A program made the position numbers and the translations under genes. The notes beneath the pieces were generated by a model, which was not told where the DNA came from, did not search any database, and worked only from the letters and a program-made list of their open reading frames with translations. DNA of 64,000 nt from Bacteroidota bacterium (GTDB lineage: Bacteria > Bacteroidota > Bacteroidia > Flavobacteriales_D > Crocinitomicaceae): the NCBI GenBank assembly GCA_024280155.1, contig JAJRQQ010000096.1, positions 19,168 through 83,167 on the forward strand, read 5' to 3'. This document shows, in pieces, positions 29,858-40,075 of the stretch (positions within the stretch are counted from its first letter, which is position 1; each line of letters begins with the position of its first letter).

Positions 29858-29860
29858 AAT

Positions 29861-31540
29861 TTAAAAACTTTGAGTAAATGACAATGTTAAACCATTGGAG
29901 GCTGGTACAAATCGGCAAACACCACCAACGCAAAATAAACCAGCACGTTGTCGTCCATAACCAAGGGTGATACGTGTAGCATCCTTAATATACCCAAAAG
30001 TCCCGTATAAGTAATGTGTACGGTTATTAACGTTAGAATTACCATAGTTGTATTGGTCAATGATACTAATAAACCATCCTGGAGAAATACTGTATTCAAT
30101 TACAGCAGTAGCCCAATTACCATTATCGTTTATGTTTCCATAATCGTCATCTTCAATAAATAAACCTTGAAGCTCTACTCGTACAGAGTGTTTCTTATTA
30201 ATTTTATAACCTGCGGCAATTACGCCGATGTTTGATTTTATTAATCCATGAGCATTCCCAGTAACTTTTGCAACATCGTTATTCAAAACGATATTAAAAT
30301 AGCTCACTTTTAGGTTAAATTTTTTGGAGAATTTTTTATAGATGCTAAAATTGATATCTCTCCAATACAGGCTATCAGACATGTCAAAAGGGCCTGAAGT
30401 ATACGTGACTCTGCTAGAGTCATTAGGGTTAATGCCGTTTGTATTTTGATTTGGTCTATACGCGATTGAGAAATTACCATTCAATGTCATCCCATATTTC
30501 CCACCTAGTGGTGTTTTACGTTTAATTGTATATAAAACCTCTGCTTGATAAGCAATTTCACCTACGGGTTGCGTTGCATAAGGATAAAGTGTTGCCACTA
30601 AATTATAAGTATGCGTTTTATTCATCGCAGGCAAATAATTAATAAAAACATCCTGTAAATCTTTATCTCTATCCGAACGATAACTCATGTTGTCTACTGA
30701 TTTTGCAGAAAGTATTATTCCTAATCCTTTTTGAGAATATCCGAAATTAATCAAAGCAGCATGTCCGTAATTATAGATATAAGCATTATCAGAAGAAGGG
30801 TCCTGACCTTTTACAACATATTCGCCACCTAGGTTAAACCTTTTGTACCTCAAATCAATTCGACCACCATAAACACCAACATTTTCTGGAAGAATCAAGT
30901 CTTGGCGATTATCCTTTTGGTATTTACTCACAAAAGAACCACCAAGAGTAACTTTAAACTTCGATTTTTCAAAATTAGGAATCACTGAATTCAAATTAAC
31001 TTCACCATCAATTCCTCGGACAATTCCATCAGCATGGACAATTTTCCCTTCTTCAAAAGACAGACGCTGTTTCCCATAAACACCTTTTATGGTAACACCT
31101 TTGTATGGTCGTAAAATTATACGAGCACCATCCAAGAAATTATCGTAACCTAAAGAACGGTCTTCGTATGTTCTGAGTGCCATTCCTGAACCAAATTGTT
31201 CGTAGATAGAACCGATGGTAACATCTACCCAATCGTTAGTGTATCCAACATATCTCATTCCTAATCCAGTTCCATCAAATCTATTTGGGTATCCTTGAAT
31301 ACGAGGCAAATAAGATTCCATTCGCATTCCAGCTTTAAAGTTTTTATAAGTTACAAAAACATTCATGTAAGAATTAATCAACGCTTTTGAATCAGGCTGT
31401 GTAGCATCGATCAACGGATCCTCATTTAAGTACTGAAAAATAGATTCGATGTTGCCCGTAATATTGAGGCCATCATCTTGTTGGCTGTATCCAATATAAG
31501 AAGTCGCAACAATAACAGTTGTTAAAAGTAAAATTTTCAT
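29861..31540 (-). CDS. DUF6029-type outer-membrane beta-barrel protein
   Basis: Signal peptide plus long amphipathic beta strands; WVDVTIGSIYEQFGSGMALRTYEDRSLGYDNFLDG. Confidence 0.7.
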   Translation of the reverse strand: MKILLLTTVIVATSYIGYSQQDDGLNITGNIESIFQYLNEDPLIDATQPDSKALINSYMNVFVTYKNFKAGMRMESYLPRIQGYPNRFDGTGLGMRYVGYTNDWVDVTIGSIYEQFGSGMALRTYEDRSLGYDNFLDGARIILRPYKGVTIKGVYGKQRLSFEEGKIVHADGIVRGIDGEVNLNSVIPNFEKSKFKVTLGGSFVSKYQKDNRQDLILPENVGVYGGRIDLRYKRFNLGGEYVVKGQDPSSDNAYIYNYGHAALINFGYSQKGLGIILSAKSVDNMSYRSDRDKDLQDVFINYLPAMNKTHTYNLVATLYPYATQPVGEIAYQAEVLYTIKRKTPLGGKYGMTLNGNFSIAYRPNQNTNGINPNDSSRVTYTSGPFDMSDSLYWRDINFSIYKKFSKKFNLKVSYFNIVLNNDVAKVTGNAHGLIKSNIGVIAAGYKINKKHSVRVELQGLFIEDDDYGNINDNGNWATAVIEYSISPGWFISIIDQYNYGNSNVNNRTHYLYGTFGYIKDATRITLGYGRQRAGLFCVGGVCRFVPASNGLTLSFTQSF

Positions 31541-31558
31541 AAGATTTTTCAGAAACGA

Positions 31559-32059
31559 TTATTCTGCCAATTTTAAAATTTCTTCATAAAGGTGGTCTTC
31601 ATCTCCGAGAGCAAAGTTGTTGTGAGAATAAACAATGTTTCCTTCTTTATCAATTAAGAATGTGTGAGGAACATTATTTACCCCCATGGCACGTTTAAAG
31701 TCCCCATTAGGGTCCATTAAAATAATATATTCCCATGACTTCCCATTAACATACATTGATACAGCGTTCATTGTTTTTTGATCGTCAACAGAAACGGCAA
31801 CTAGAGTAACTCCTGTTGCATCTTGCCAGTCAGGATATAATTCGTGAATTGTATTTAGCTCTCTTTTGCATGGAGAACACCAAGTTGCCCAAAAACTGAT
31901 TACAATTGGTCCTTCCAAACCTAATTCAGCAGTGTTAACGACATTTCCCTCCATGTCTTTTAATTGAACAGAAGGAAGTTGTTTTTGTTTTTTTTCTTCT
32001 TGAGCATTCACTCCTATAGCAAGAGTAAGGATAGTAAAAAGTAGAATAATTTTTTTCAT
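31559..32059 (-). CDS. TlpA-like thiol-disulfide oxidoreductase
   Basis: GPIVISFWATWCSPCKRELNTIHELYPDW; signal peptide. Confidence 0.9.
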   Translation of the reverse strand: MKKIILLFTILTLAIGVNAQEEKKQKQLPSVQLKDMEGNVVNTAELGLEGPIVISFWATWCSPCKRELNTIHELYPDWQDATGVTLVAVSVDDQKTMNAVSMYVNGKSWEYIILMDPNGDFKRAMGVNNVPHTFLIDKEGNIVYSHNNFALGDEDHLYEEILKLAE

Positions 32060-32319
32060 GATAAGTATTTTATATGTTTTAGCGAAGCAAGATTTTCAAA
32101 AAGCTTGCCAGAAGACAAAAATAAGATATTTATTGATTATATGTAGTGTAAATATCAAGTGTATTCTTGAATTCCTAAAATAGTTCTAGCTCTCAAATTG
32201 TTGAATTAGGATTTCAATAGTAAAGAGATATTATTTGTTTTTTTAACAATTAAAAGGTACGATTCATGTTTGAATTCTTTATATTTGATGATTATTATAA
32301 TGAAACAAAAAAATACAAT

Positions 32320-33063
32320 ATGAAAAAAACAATACTTTCTATCATTGCTGTTATAGGTTTTTCGACCTTATCTGTAGCGCAAATTGAAATCTATAAAACA
32401 GGAACATCAACGGATATTTCCGGTTCTGAATTAGTTGTTCAAGCTTGGAACGGACAAGAGCATCACAATGATTTTTACATTGTAAACTCAACACAGATGG
32501 CTCAAAATTGGAATGTTACTCGTGTAAAAATCAATGAGAATCCAAATTGGTCAGATTATATTTGTTGGGGACCTCAAGGTGGGTTTGGAAATTGTTACCC
32601 AGCTTCTGGAATGACGGCAACTTCTTGGGCAACACCAAGCAATGATGCGCCAAATGTAGCCGTAGGTGATACAGCAAAACTGTCTTCTTATATTACACCA
32701 GATTATTCTGTGAGTTCTGCAAATGAAATTTATAGATACTATGTTGGTACAGATCAAAATCCTAAAATGGATTCTGTTGATGTAAGATTGGTATTTGTTG
32801 TAGGTTTAGATGAAGTAACACCTACTTTATCTGTGAATATTGCTCCAAATCCATCGAATGAATATTTCGTAGTTTCCGCAACAGGAACTCAGGCGTCTTC
32901 AATTAAAGTAGTAGATGTTCTTGGAAATGTTATTCTTTCTGAAAAAATGACAACTGCTTCTAAAAAAGTAGATGTTACTGCTTTTAGAAATGGTGTTTAC
33001 TTCGTAATCATTGAGTCTGATGAAGCGAAACCTGTAACTAAAAGAATTGTAGTGAGACACTAA
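32320..33063 (+). CDS. T9SS type A sorting-domain secreted protein
   Basis: ATG 32320 MKKTILSIIAVIGFSTLSVAQ; C-terminal LSVNIAPNPSNEYFVVSATG...NGVYFVIIESDEAKPVTKRIVVRH. Confidence 0.85.
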   Translation: MKKTILSIIAVIGFSTLSVAQIEIYKTGTSTDISGSELVVQAWNGQEHHNDFYIVNSTQMAQNWNVTRVKINENPNWSDYICWGPQGGFGNCYPASGMTATSWATPSNDAPNVAVGDTAKLSSYITPDYSVSSANEIYRYYVGTDQNPKMDSVDVRLVFVVGLDEVTPTLSVNIAPNPSNEYFVVSATGTQASSIKVVDVLGNVILSEKMTTASKKVDVTAFRNGVYFVIIESDEAKPVTKRIVVRH

Positions 33064-33081
33064 TTCTTTATTATACTTATT

Positions 33082-33116
33082 AAAAAACCATCATCGTTTA
33101 GGTGATGGTTTTTTTA
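33082..33116 (+). terminator. Rho-independent terminator
   Basis: AAAAAACCATCATCGTTTAGGTGATGGTTTTTTT. Confidence 0.85.
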
Positions 33117-33185
33117 TGGCCTCATTTTTTTACGCCTCCATCTTAGGAAATTTAGTATCTTTACTTTCCAACAATTAAAAACAAT

Positions 33186-33986
33186 TTGAATCAACTAAAA
33201 GAAATACATCAAACGGCTATACATGCTTCTATCGAAGCAGCGGAAGTATTGATGGAATTTTATCGTACGGATGTTGATGTGAATATTAAAAAAGATGGTT
33301 CTCCTGTAACGCAAGCAGACCTCGCTTCTTCAAAAGTGATTTTCGATATTCTTTCTAAGACAAATATTCCCATTCTTGGAGAAGAACACAAAAATAAAGA
33401 ATTCTCTGAACGTTCAAAATGGAAACAAAATTGGTGCGTTGACCCACTTGACGGAACTAAAATGTACATTCAAAAAAATGATGAATTTGTTGTTAGCATT
33501 GCTTTAATTGAGAATAATAAAACCATTTTTGGTGTCTTGGCAAGTCCTGTGAGAGAGAAAGTATTAATTGGTGGACAAAATCTAGGGGTTTATTTACTTG
33601 ATTTTAAGGATGAAAATTCAATAGAAAATTGGAGGAAAATAGAAACTGTAAAAACAAAAAATAATCCACTCGTTGTTGCTTGCTCACGTTCTTTTAGTCA
33701 ACTTAACGTTGATTATGCTAAGATCATAGAGAAAGAATATGGAGATTTCGAATATCTAAAAATGGGGTCTGCACTGAAATTCTTTGAATTAGCAGAAGGA
33801 AATGCAGATATGTACATCCGATTCGGACCAACAATGGAATGGGATATTGCTGCTGGTCAAGCGATTTTAGAAGAGTTAGGTGGAGAAGTTAGAAGTGTAA
33901 AAACGGGCGAAACCTTGACGTATAACAAAGAGAATTTATATAATCCGCCGTTTATTGCAAAAACGAATGCATTACTCAAGAAATGA
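33186..33986 (+). CDS. cysQ: 3'(2'),5'-bisphosphate nucleotidase
   Basis: PILGEEHKNK, WCVDPLDGTKMYIQKNDEFVVSIALI, MEWDIAAGQAILEELGG (inositol-phosphatase family). TTG start. Confidence 0.9.
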   Translation: MNQLKEIHQTAIHASIEAAEVLMEFYRTDVDVNIKKDGSPVTQADLASSKVIFDILSKTNIPILGEEHKNKEFSERSKWKQNWCVDPLDGTKMYIQKNDEFVVSIALIENNKTIFGVLASPVREKVLIGGQNLGVYLLDFKDENSIENWRKIETVKTKNNPLVVACSRSFSQLNVDYAKIIEKEYGDFEYLKMGSALKFFELAEGNADMYIRFGPTMEWDIAAGQAILEELGGEVRSVKTGETLTYNKENLYNPPFIAKTNALLKK

Positions 33987-35530
33987 AATTACTGTTTTTA
34001 ATAGGATGCCTTTCTTTGGGAATTTACACTTCTGCTCAACAACTTTTACCCTTACATTCTTTCTATAAAGACCAAGTTTTTGCAAATAAGTTAGATAAAT
34101 CACTTAATAATGGCAGCTTTTTTCCAATCAATGAGTTGGACTATAATTTGATTTCTGCCATCAATGATTCTTCAAAACAATATTACGATTTTACTTATAT
34201 TCTCTTCCAAAAACATTTGATTGAGGTAAAAGGAGAAGATTATACACTTTCCATCGACCCTATTTTGGACATGTCTTTGGGTAAGAATCTGTCGGATACT
34301 GTTTCTCGAAAACTATTTCAGAACACAAAAGGAGTAAGAATTCAAGCTACATTATTTAAGAATTTTGCATTTTCAGCGAGTATTTATGAGAATCAAGCGC
34401 GGTTTAACCCCTACGAAAATCAATATTATTCTGCGATTGGAGAATTGTACCCTCAAGCAGATTCAACTTATCTCACTCAAAATGCTGTCGTTCCAGGTGG
34501 TGGGAGAACGAAACCGTTTAAAGGAGACGCGTTTGATTATGCAGCCGCTGTTGGATATTTCGTCTATTCTCCAGTAAAAAATGTGCAAATTACAGCAGGA
34601 AATAATACTCAATTTATTGGAGATGGCTACCGATCTGTTTTACTTTCGGATAATTCCTTTTTTGCACCTTATTTTCGAATAGATTGGCAATTTCATCCCA
34701 AATTTTCATTCTCTTATTTGCGTTCAAAACATCTGAACTTAATGAGGAGAATGGTAAGTAGTTCTGTGGAAGTAAACTATGAACAAAAAGGATATTCGGT
34801 CAATTATTTCACGTATAAACCAAACGAAAAACTCAATATTAGTCTATTTGAAAGTGGAAATTGGAATCGTGGAGATTCTTTGTCGAGTCGTGCTGCCCAT
34901 CCTTTGTTCTACAATCCTGTGCCTTTCGTTTCAGGTCTTGCTTTAAAGAATAAAAACGAAGTGGTTTCACTATTGGGATTGAATATAGGATTCCAATTGG
35001 CAAAAAATCATCGTGTTTACGGACAGGTGGCCATGAATGATTTTAATTCGTCAAAACTTGCAGGACAAATTGGTTATCGAGGATACAATTATTTTGGAAT
35101 TGGCGATTTCATGTTGCAAGTAGAATACAATTATGTTGCCCAAGAAACGTATGAAGCTGATAATCGAAGATTGAATAATGTTCATTTTAATTTACCCGTT
35201 GCACACATCAAAGGAAATGGATTTCAAGAGTTTTTAATACGTACAAATTATGAGTACAAAAGAATGTATGTTGATGTTTTGGCAACGTATTATATGCTTT
35301 CAAATTATTCTAATGAATCTTTACTACCGGTTTACGAAAGTTTTGCGAGAAACTCTAATCAAATTTTTTATTCTTCTGTCGAATTGGGCTATCGTTTCAA
35401 TCGTAAAATGAATTTAATGATTTTTGGAAATTGGACCTATCGTACAGAAACGAATTCAACTCTTCTCGGAACAAATAGTTTTCAAGTCGGAATAAGAACA
35501 GGATTTATGAATCAATACAAAGGATTTTGA
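33983..35530 (+). CDS. Wzi/RemB-like outer-membrane beta-barrel protein, copy 1
   Basis: QITAGNNTQFIGDGYRSVLLSDNSFFAPYFRIDWQF, signal peptide, beta-rich. Confidence 0.6.
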   Translation: MKLLFLIGCLSLGIYTSAQQLLPLHSFYKDQVFANKLDKSLNNGSFFPINELDYNLISAINDSSKQYYDFTYILFQKHLIEVKGEDYTLSIDPILDMSLGKNLSDTVSRKLFQNTKGVRIQATLFKNFAFSASIYENQARFNPYENQYYSAIGELYPQADSTYLTQNAVVPGGGRTKPFKGDAFDYAAAVGYFVYSPVKNVQITAGNNTQFIGDGYRSVLLSDNSFFAPYFRIDWQFHPKFSFSYLRSKHLNLMRRMVSSSVEVNYEQKGYSVNYFTYKPNEKLNISLFESGNWNRGDSLSSRAAHPLFYNPVPFVSGLALKNKNEVVSLLGLNIGFQLAKNHRVYGQVAMNDFNSSKLAGQIGYRGYNYFGIGDFMLQVEYNYVAQETYEADNRRLNNVHFNLPVAHIKGNGFQEFLIRTNYEYKRMYVDVLATYYMLSNYSNESLLPVYESFARNSNQIFYSSVELGYRFNRKMNLMIFGNWTYRTETNSTLLGTNSFQVGIRTGFMNQYKGF

Positions 35531-36954
35531 TGAGGTTGATTTTTTACATATCGTTTTTGTTGCCAGTTCTTGCCTTTGGACAGAATGATGTCGGTAGAAT
35601 TTTTGAAGAAATGCCTTCGGATTCGATAGAGAAAAGGACATTGAAAACGCATACGACTTTAGGACCAAAAGTTCGTCAACAAAGCAAATCTTTGGGGGAT
35701 AAAAAGATTCAATTAACTCCTTTGGCAGATTTGAATTACATTCAAACAACTCATTCTCTGTTTAAACTTGGTTTGGGGATAGAAGTGGAAGGTCGAATCA
35801 AGGATAAATTCTATTATCGTCTAGCCGGTGTTGAAGGAATTAGTCAAACAGATGCCTTTTATTCTCCGAAAACTTATGTTGCAGATTCAAACGGACAATC
35901 TTCAATTTATACCGATTTACATGGGAGAATCTCTTATACACCGAATCATATTTTCAATTTTCAGGCAGGTTTGGACAATAATTTTATCGGAGAAGGGACA
36001 CGTTCAATGTTTTTGAGTGATTATTCATCTTCTTTTCCTTTTGGACAAATTCGTATGCGTTTTTGGAGAATTGAATACAGTATTTTGTATCAGTTTATGC
36101 GTGAACAAAATGTGAGTCCAGCAACAAATAAATGGAACGGGAAATTTGCATCCAGTCATCACCTTTCTTTCAATGCAGCAAAATGGTTGAGCATTGGTTT
36201 CTTCGAATCGGTGATTTTTCAGCCAAAAGACACATTGAATAATAGAGGTTTTGAAGTAGAATACCTGAATCCTTTTATCATGTATCGACCGCAAGAATAT
36301 ACTTTGGGGTCATCGGACAATGTTCTAATTGGTATAGATTTGAATGTGTATTTAAAACGAACTACGATTTATACTCAATTCATTATGGATGAATTTGTTC
36401 TGTCTGAAATTAGAAACAAGACAGGTTGGTGGGCAAATAAATACGGTGGGCAATTAGGAGTAAAAGGTCGTTTTAAAAAGGGGAATCATCATTTTTTCTA
36501 CCGTTTGGAATATAATTTTGCACGACCGTACACGTATGCACACATTTCTCCAGAATTGAATTATGGAAATCAAGGAATGCCATTGGCACATCCTTATGGC
36601 GCAAGTTTCTTCGAAATTCTTGGTGTAGTGAAATGGCAACACGAAAAATATTACGCTAAATTATTCACCAATTACTATTTGAGAGGAGAGAATTACAATA
36701 ATTTCAATTACGGAGCAGATATTTACGATCCTTATATCAATCGTCCTTATGAATATGGACATTTTATCGGTCAAGGAGCAGGATACAACGGAACGAAAAC
36801 AATTTTAACTTTTGGTTATCGTGTATTGAAAAATGGAAATCTCAATGCTTTTGTAGAAAATCATTTTAACGCATCAACCATAGACAATAAACTACATTAT
36901 AATCTTGTAATTGGATTGCGTTCTATGCTTTGGAATGATCGAAGAAATTATTGA
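35527..36954 (+). CDS. Wzi/RemB-like outer-membrane beta-barrel protein, copy 2
   Basis: NFQAGLDNNFIGEGTRSMFLSDYSSSFPFGQIRMRFWRIEYSILYQF parallels copy 1; overlapping stop/start. Confidence 0.6.
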   Translation: MMRLIFYISFLLPVLAFGQNDVGRIFEEMPSDSIEKRTLKTHTTLGPKVRQQSKSLGDKKIQLTPLADLNYIQTTHSLFKLGLGIEVEGRIKDKFYYRLAGVEGISQTDAFYSPKTYVADSNGQSSIYTDLHGRISYTPNHIFNFQAGLDNNFIGEGTRSMFLSDYSSSFPFGQIRMRFWRIEYSILYQFMREQNVSPATNKWNGKFASSHHLSFNAAKWLSIGFFESVIFQPKDTLNNRGFEVEYLNPFIMYRPQEYTLGSSDNVLIGIDLNVYLKRTTIYTQFIMDEFVLSEIRNKTGWWANKYGGQLGVKGRFKKGNHHFFYRLEYNFARPYTYAHISPELNYGNQGMPLAHPYGASFFEILGVVKWQHEKYYAKLFTNYYLRGENYNNFNYGADIYDPYINRPYEYGHFIGQGAGYNGTKTILTFGYRVLKNGNLNAFVENHFNASTIDNKLHYNLVIGLRSMLWNDRRNY

Positions 36955-37080
36955 TTTACTTTCTTTTTCCCTAATTTTATTTCAAGTACAAGTTTAAATG
37001 AATATTGACTTGCAAAAGCACCTCTTCCACCATTTCCAATTAATGCATTTTCAACAGTTAGAGTCGTGAAATCAATCAAT
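36948..37080 (-). pseudogene. Possible outer-membrane-protein C-terminal remnant
   Basis: Minus frame: NTLIDFTTLTVENALIGNGGRGAFASQYSFKLVLEIKLGKKKVNQ* with no ATG; overlaps the 3' end of alr. Confidence 0.3.
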
Positions 37081-39327
37081 GTATTTTCGATGTAATCGAG
37101 CAGAGAAACTCGTCATAACTTCGTACGAAATTGTGTTCATTTGTTTTGCAAGTGATAAAACAGATTGATGCTCTCCGATAATTTCAACTTTGTCTCCTTC
37201 CTGTGTATTGATACCAGAAACATCCACCATAATCATGTCCATACAAATATTTCCTACCAAAGGGCAGAATGAATCTTTAATGTAAACGCCAAAATTATTT
37301 TCGCCCAATCGTCTTGCTAAACCGTCAGCATAACCAATGGGTATAATGGCAATTTCCATGTCTTTCTCTGCGAAAAATGAACGATTATAACCCACAGATT
37401 CTCCTTTTTCAATTCTCTTAAGCTGAGAAACTGAACTGTACCAAGAAATTGCTTGTCGTAATTCTTTCTCACCATTTACCCCATACATTCCAATTCCCAA
37501 ACGAACCATATCGAATTGTGCAGAAGTGTAATTTTTTATCCCCTCAGAATTGAGAATGTGCCGCAGAATAGGGTAGGAGAATTCTTTCGAAATAAGTGTC
37601 GATAATTCTCCGAAAATTTGAATTTGTTGCAAAGTAAAATCAGAATGAATGACATCACTTTCGGCTAAATGAGAATAAATACTCTGAATTTTAACCTCAG
37701 GTTGTGCATGTAAAAAAGCAATCAATTCTTTGAGCTCATCTTTCACAAATCCCAAACGATTCATGCCTGTTTCAATTTTTAAGTGAATGGGATAATTGAA
37801 TTTAGAATGGAGAATAAGTGTTTTAACAAAAGCATCCAATTGTTGCAAAGAAAATATTGCAGGTTCTAAATTGTATAAAATACAGTCGTTGAATGATTGT
37901 TCCTCACAGTTCATCACTAAAATAGGAGTTTTAATTCCTTTTTCACGCAATTCAACGCCCTCGTTTGTATAGGCAACTCCGAGATAATCCACACCTAAAT
38001 TCTCTAAAAATCGACCAATGTTTTTTGCATCAGAACCGTAAGAAGATGCTTTAACCATGCAAAGTAACTTCGTAGATTCGTTGAGCTTAGATTTAAAAGA
38101 TTGAATGTTATGGCGAATGGATTTCAAATTAAATTCCAAATACGTTTGATGATTCACAGCTTTCATTTGCTGGGCAATTTTTTCCATTTTAACATTTCGC
38201 GCACCTGTAATTAGAATGCTTGAATTTTCAAAATTGCTCTTGAAATTCTCTGTATCTTGAATAAAATGAACGTCAATTGGCTTATATTTCGCAAAAATCG
38301 ACTGAAATTTATCTTTTTCTTCTGTTCCGATTAAGACAATACGTTTTTTATTTCCAGCGTTTGCCAATTGGTAAGCCAGCGAATGTTCGAGAGAATCGAT
38401 GTCTAAATTGTACGTGTCATTGATGATGGAATTGTTGTTTTTACCATCGAAAATTTCCATTCTTTGTGCAAGTGGCGAAAGAAGAGGGATGCGTTTTTTT
38501 ATTGCTTCATCTGATAACCCAAGAATTTGGGACATCCGAATAGCTAAAGAAACATTCTGTTGACTAATCACATCTTTTTTCAATGAAAAGTCATCTAAAA
38601 AATGAGAAAGGATATTTACTTTTTCTGCATTTGAAGATTCAATTTTCTGCGGAAAATTTTCTCATGTATAGACGAAATGAACACCGTTGAAAAGAGTTAT
38701 TTTTTCATTAAAATGTTCTTCTTTTGAAGAAAAAAGTTCTCGGTGAGCATTTCCAAATGAAGTGAAAATTCCGTGCGTTGGTTGAATGATTTCTCGTTTG
38801 TGTTGAATCGTTCCTTTTTCTCCTATGCCGACCTCTATGATTGCAACATCTGTTTTGTCGTTTATTTCTAAAAGAGAAAGTGCAACGCCCAAATGAGAGT
38901 TGTAACTTTTTGGACTTCGAGCAACCACTTTTTCTTTATTGAGAAGCGTCGATAACCATTCTTTGATTGTTGTTTTTCCATTTGAACCCGTAATAGCAAC
39001 AACAGAACAATTGAATTTTAAACGATGATATTTTGCGAAATTTTCAAGTGCAGAAAGTGAGTCGGATACAACGATTTCATGTGCATTCTCTAAATGTGTA
39101 CACGAATTTTTCTGTTCAACAACAAAATGACGAACACCTTTTTTGTATGCATCTTCGATAAATGACTTTCCATTTCTGAAACTTCCGTTGAGGGCAAAGA
39201 AAAGATTGTTTGAACCGTTAATGATTTTTCGAGTGTCAAAAGAAATTGAATGAATAAGCGTAGTGTCATCGCTATTTTGTTGAGCAATGATTTGCGAAAT
39301 CTCATTAAAAGTATAATTCAGTTTCAA
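37072..39327 (-). CDS. Bifunctional UDP-MurNAc-tripeptide:D-Ala-D-Ala ligase / alanine racemase, interrupted by in-frame TGA (38662-38664)
   Basis: MurF part SVVAITGSNGKTTIKEWLSTLL, alr part YLEFNLKSIRHNIQSFKSKLNESTKLLCMVKASSYGSDAKNIG; the linker VYT*ENFPQKIESSNAEKVNILSHFLDDFSLKKDV is in one frame. Confidence 0.9.
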
Positions 39328-39899
39328 TGGGCAATTTTATTGTAACACGAACGACAAAGTGGTTTATATTCTTCCACAGCACCAACGAGAACTTGTTCTT
39401 CTTGCTCGACAGTTCGGTGAGAGAATTGTGCTAAGTTGCCACAAGATACGCAAATTGCATGAACTTTTGTAATGTATTCTGCGATACTTAGTAAGTGAGG
39501 CATTGGACCAAAGGGTACGCCTTTAAAATCCATATCCAATCCTGCAACAATCACACGAACTCCTTTTTTTGCTAAAAAATTACACGTCTCTACAATTCCT
39601 TGGTCAAAAAACTGTGCTTCGTCGATGGCAACAACAGGTTCATTCTTCCAAATATCGAGGATAGCTGATGCATCTTTTACTGCAATTGCATTGAACGACG
39701 TCCCTTGGTGACTCACTACGTTATTATCATGGTAACGGTCATCGACAGTTGGTTTTACGAGTAAAATTTTCTGATTGGCAAATTCTGCTCGCTTTAAACG
39801 ACGAATTAATTCTTCTGTTTTTCCAGAAAACATTGAACCGCAAACAATCTCTATCCATCCGTGTTGATTTTTCCCATCTGGAAAGTGCTCTAAAAACAT
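39324..39899 (-). CDS. tdk: Thymidine kinase
   Basis: IEIVCGSMFSGKTEELIRRLKRAEFANQKILLVKP, VVAIDEAQFFDQGIV, VIVAGLDMDFKGVPFGPM, zinc-ribbon C-terminus. Confidence 0.96.
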   Translation of the reverse strand: MFLEHFPDGKNQHGWIEIVCGSMFSGKTEELIRRLKRAEFANQKILLVKPTVDDRYHDNNVVSHQGTSFNAIAVKDASAILDIWKNEPVVAIDEAQFFDQGIVETCNFLAKKGVRVIVAGLDMDFKGVPFGPMPHLLSIAEYITKVHAICVSCGNLAQFSHRTVEQEEQVLVGAVEEYKPLCRSCYNKIAH

Positions 39900-40075
39900 A
39901 GTATTTCTTTTTGTGTTTTCAACAAATCACCAAGGATAAAAGAATGAATATTTTTCTATTCTTGTAGAAATCTTCGGTAACTTTGAACGACTAAGTTCGT
40001 TATTTTGTTGCTTAAAAAATAGACATCGTTAGCAACTTGGTCAAAATGTTGAAAAGTCAATTTATTTATACTGGA

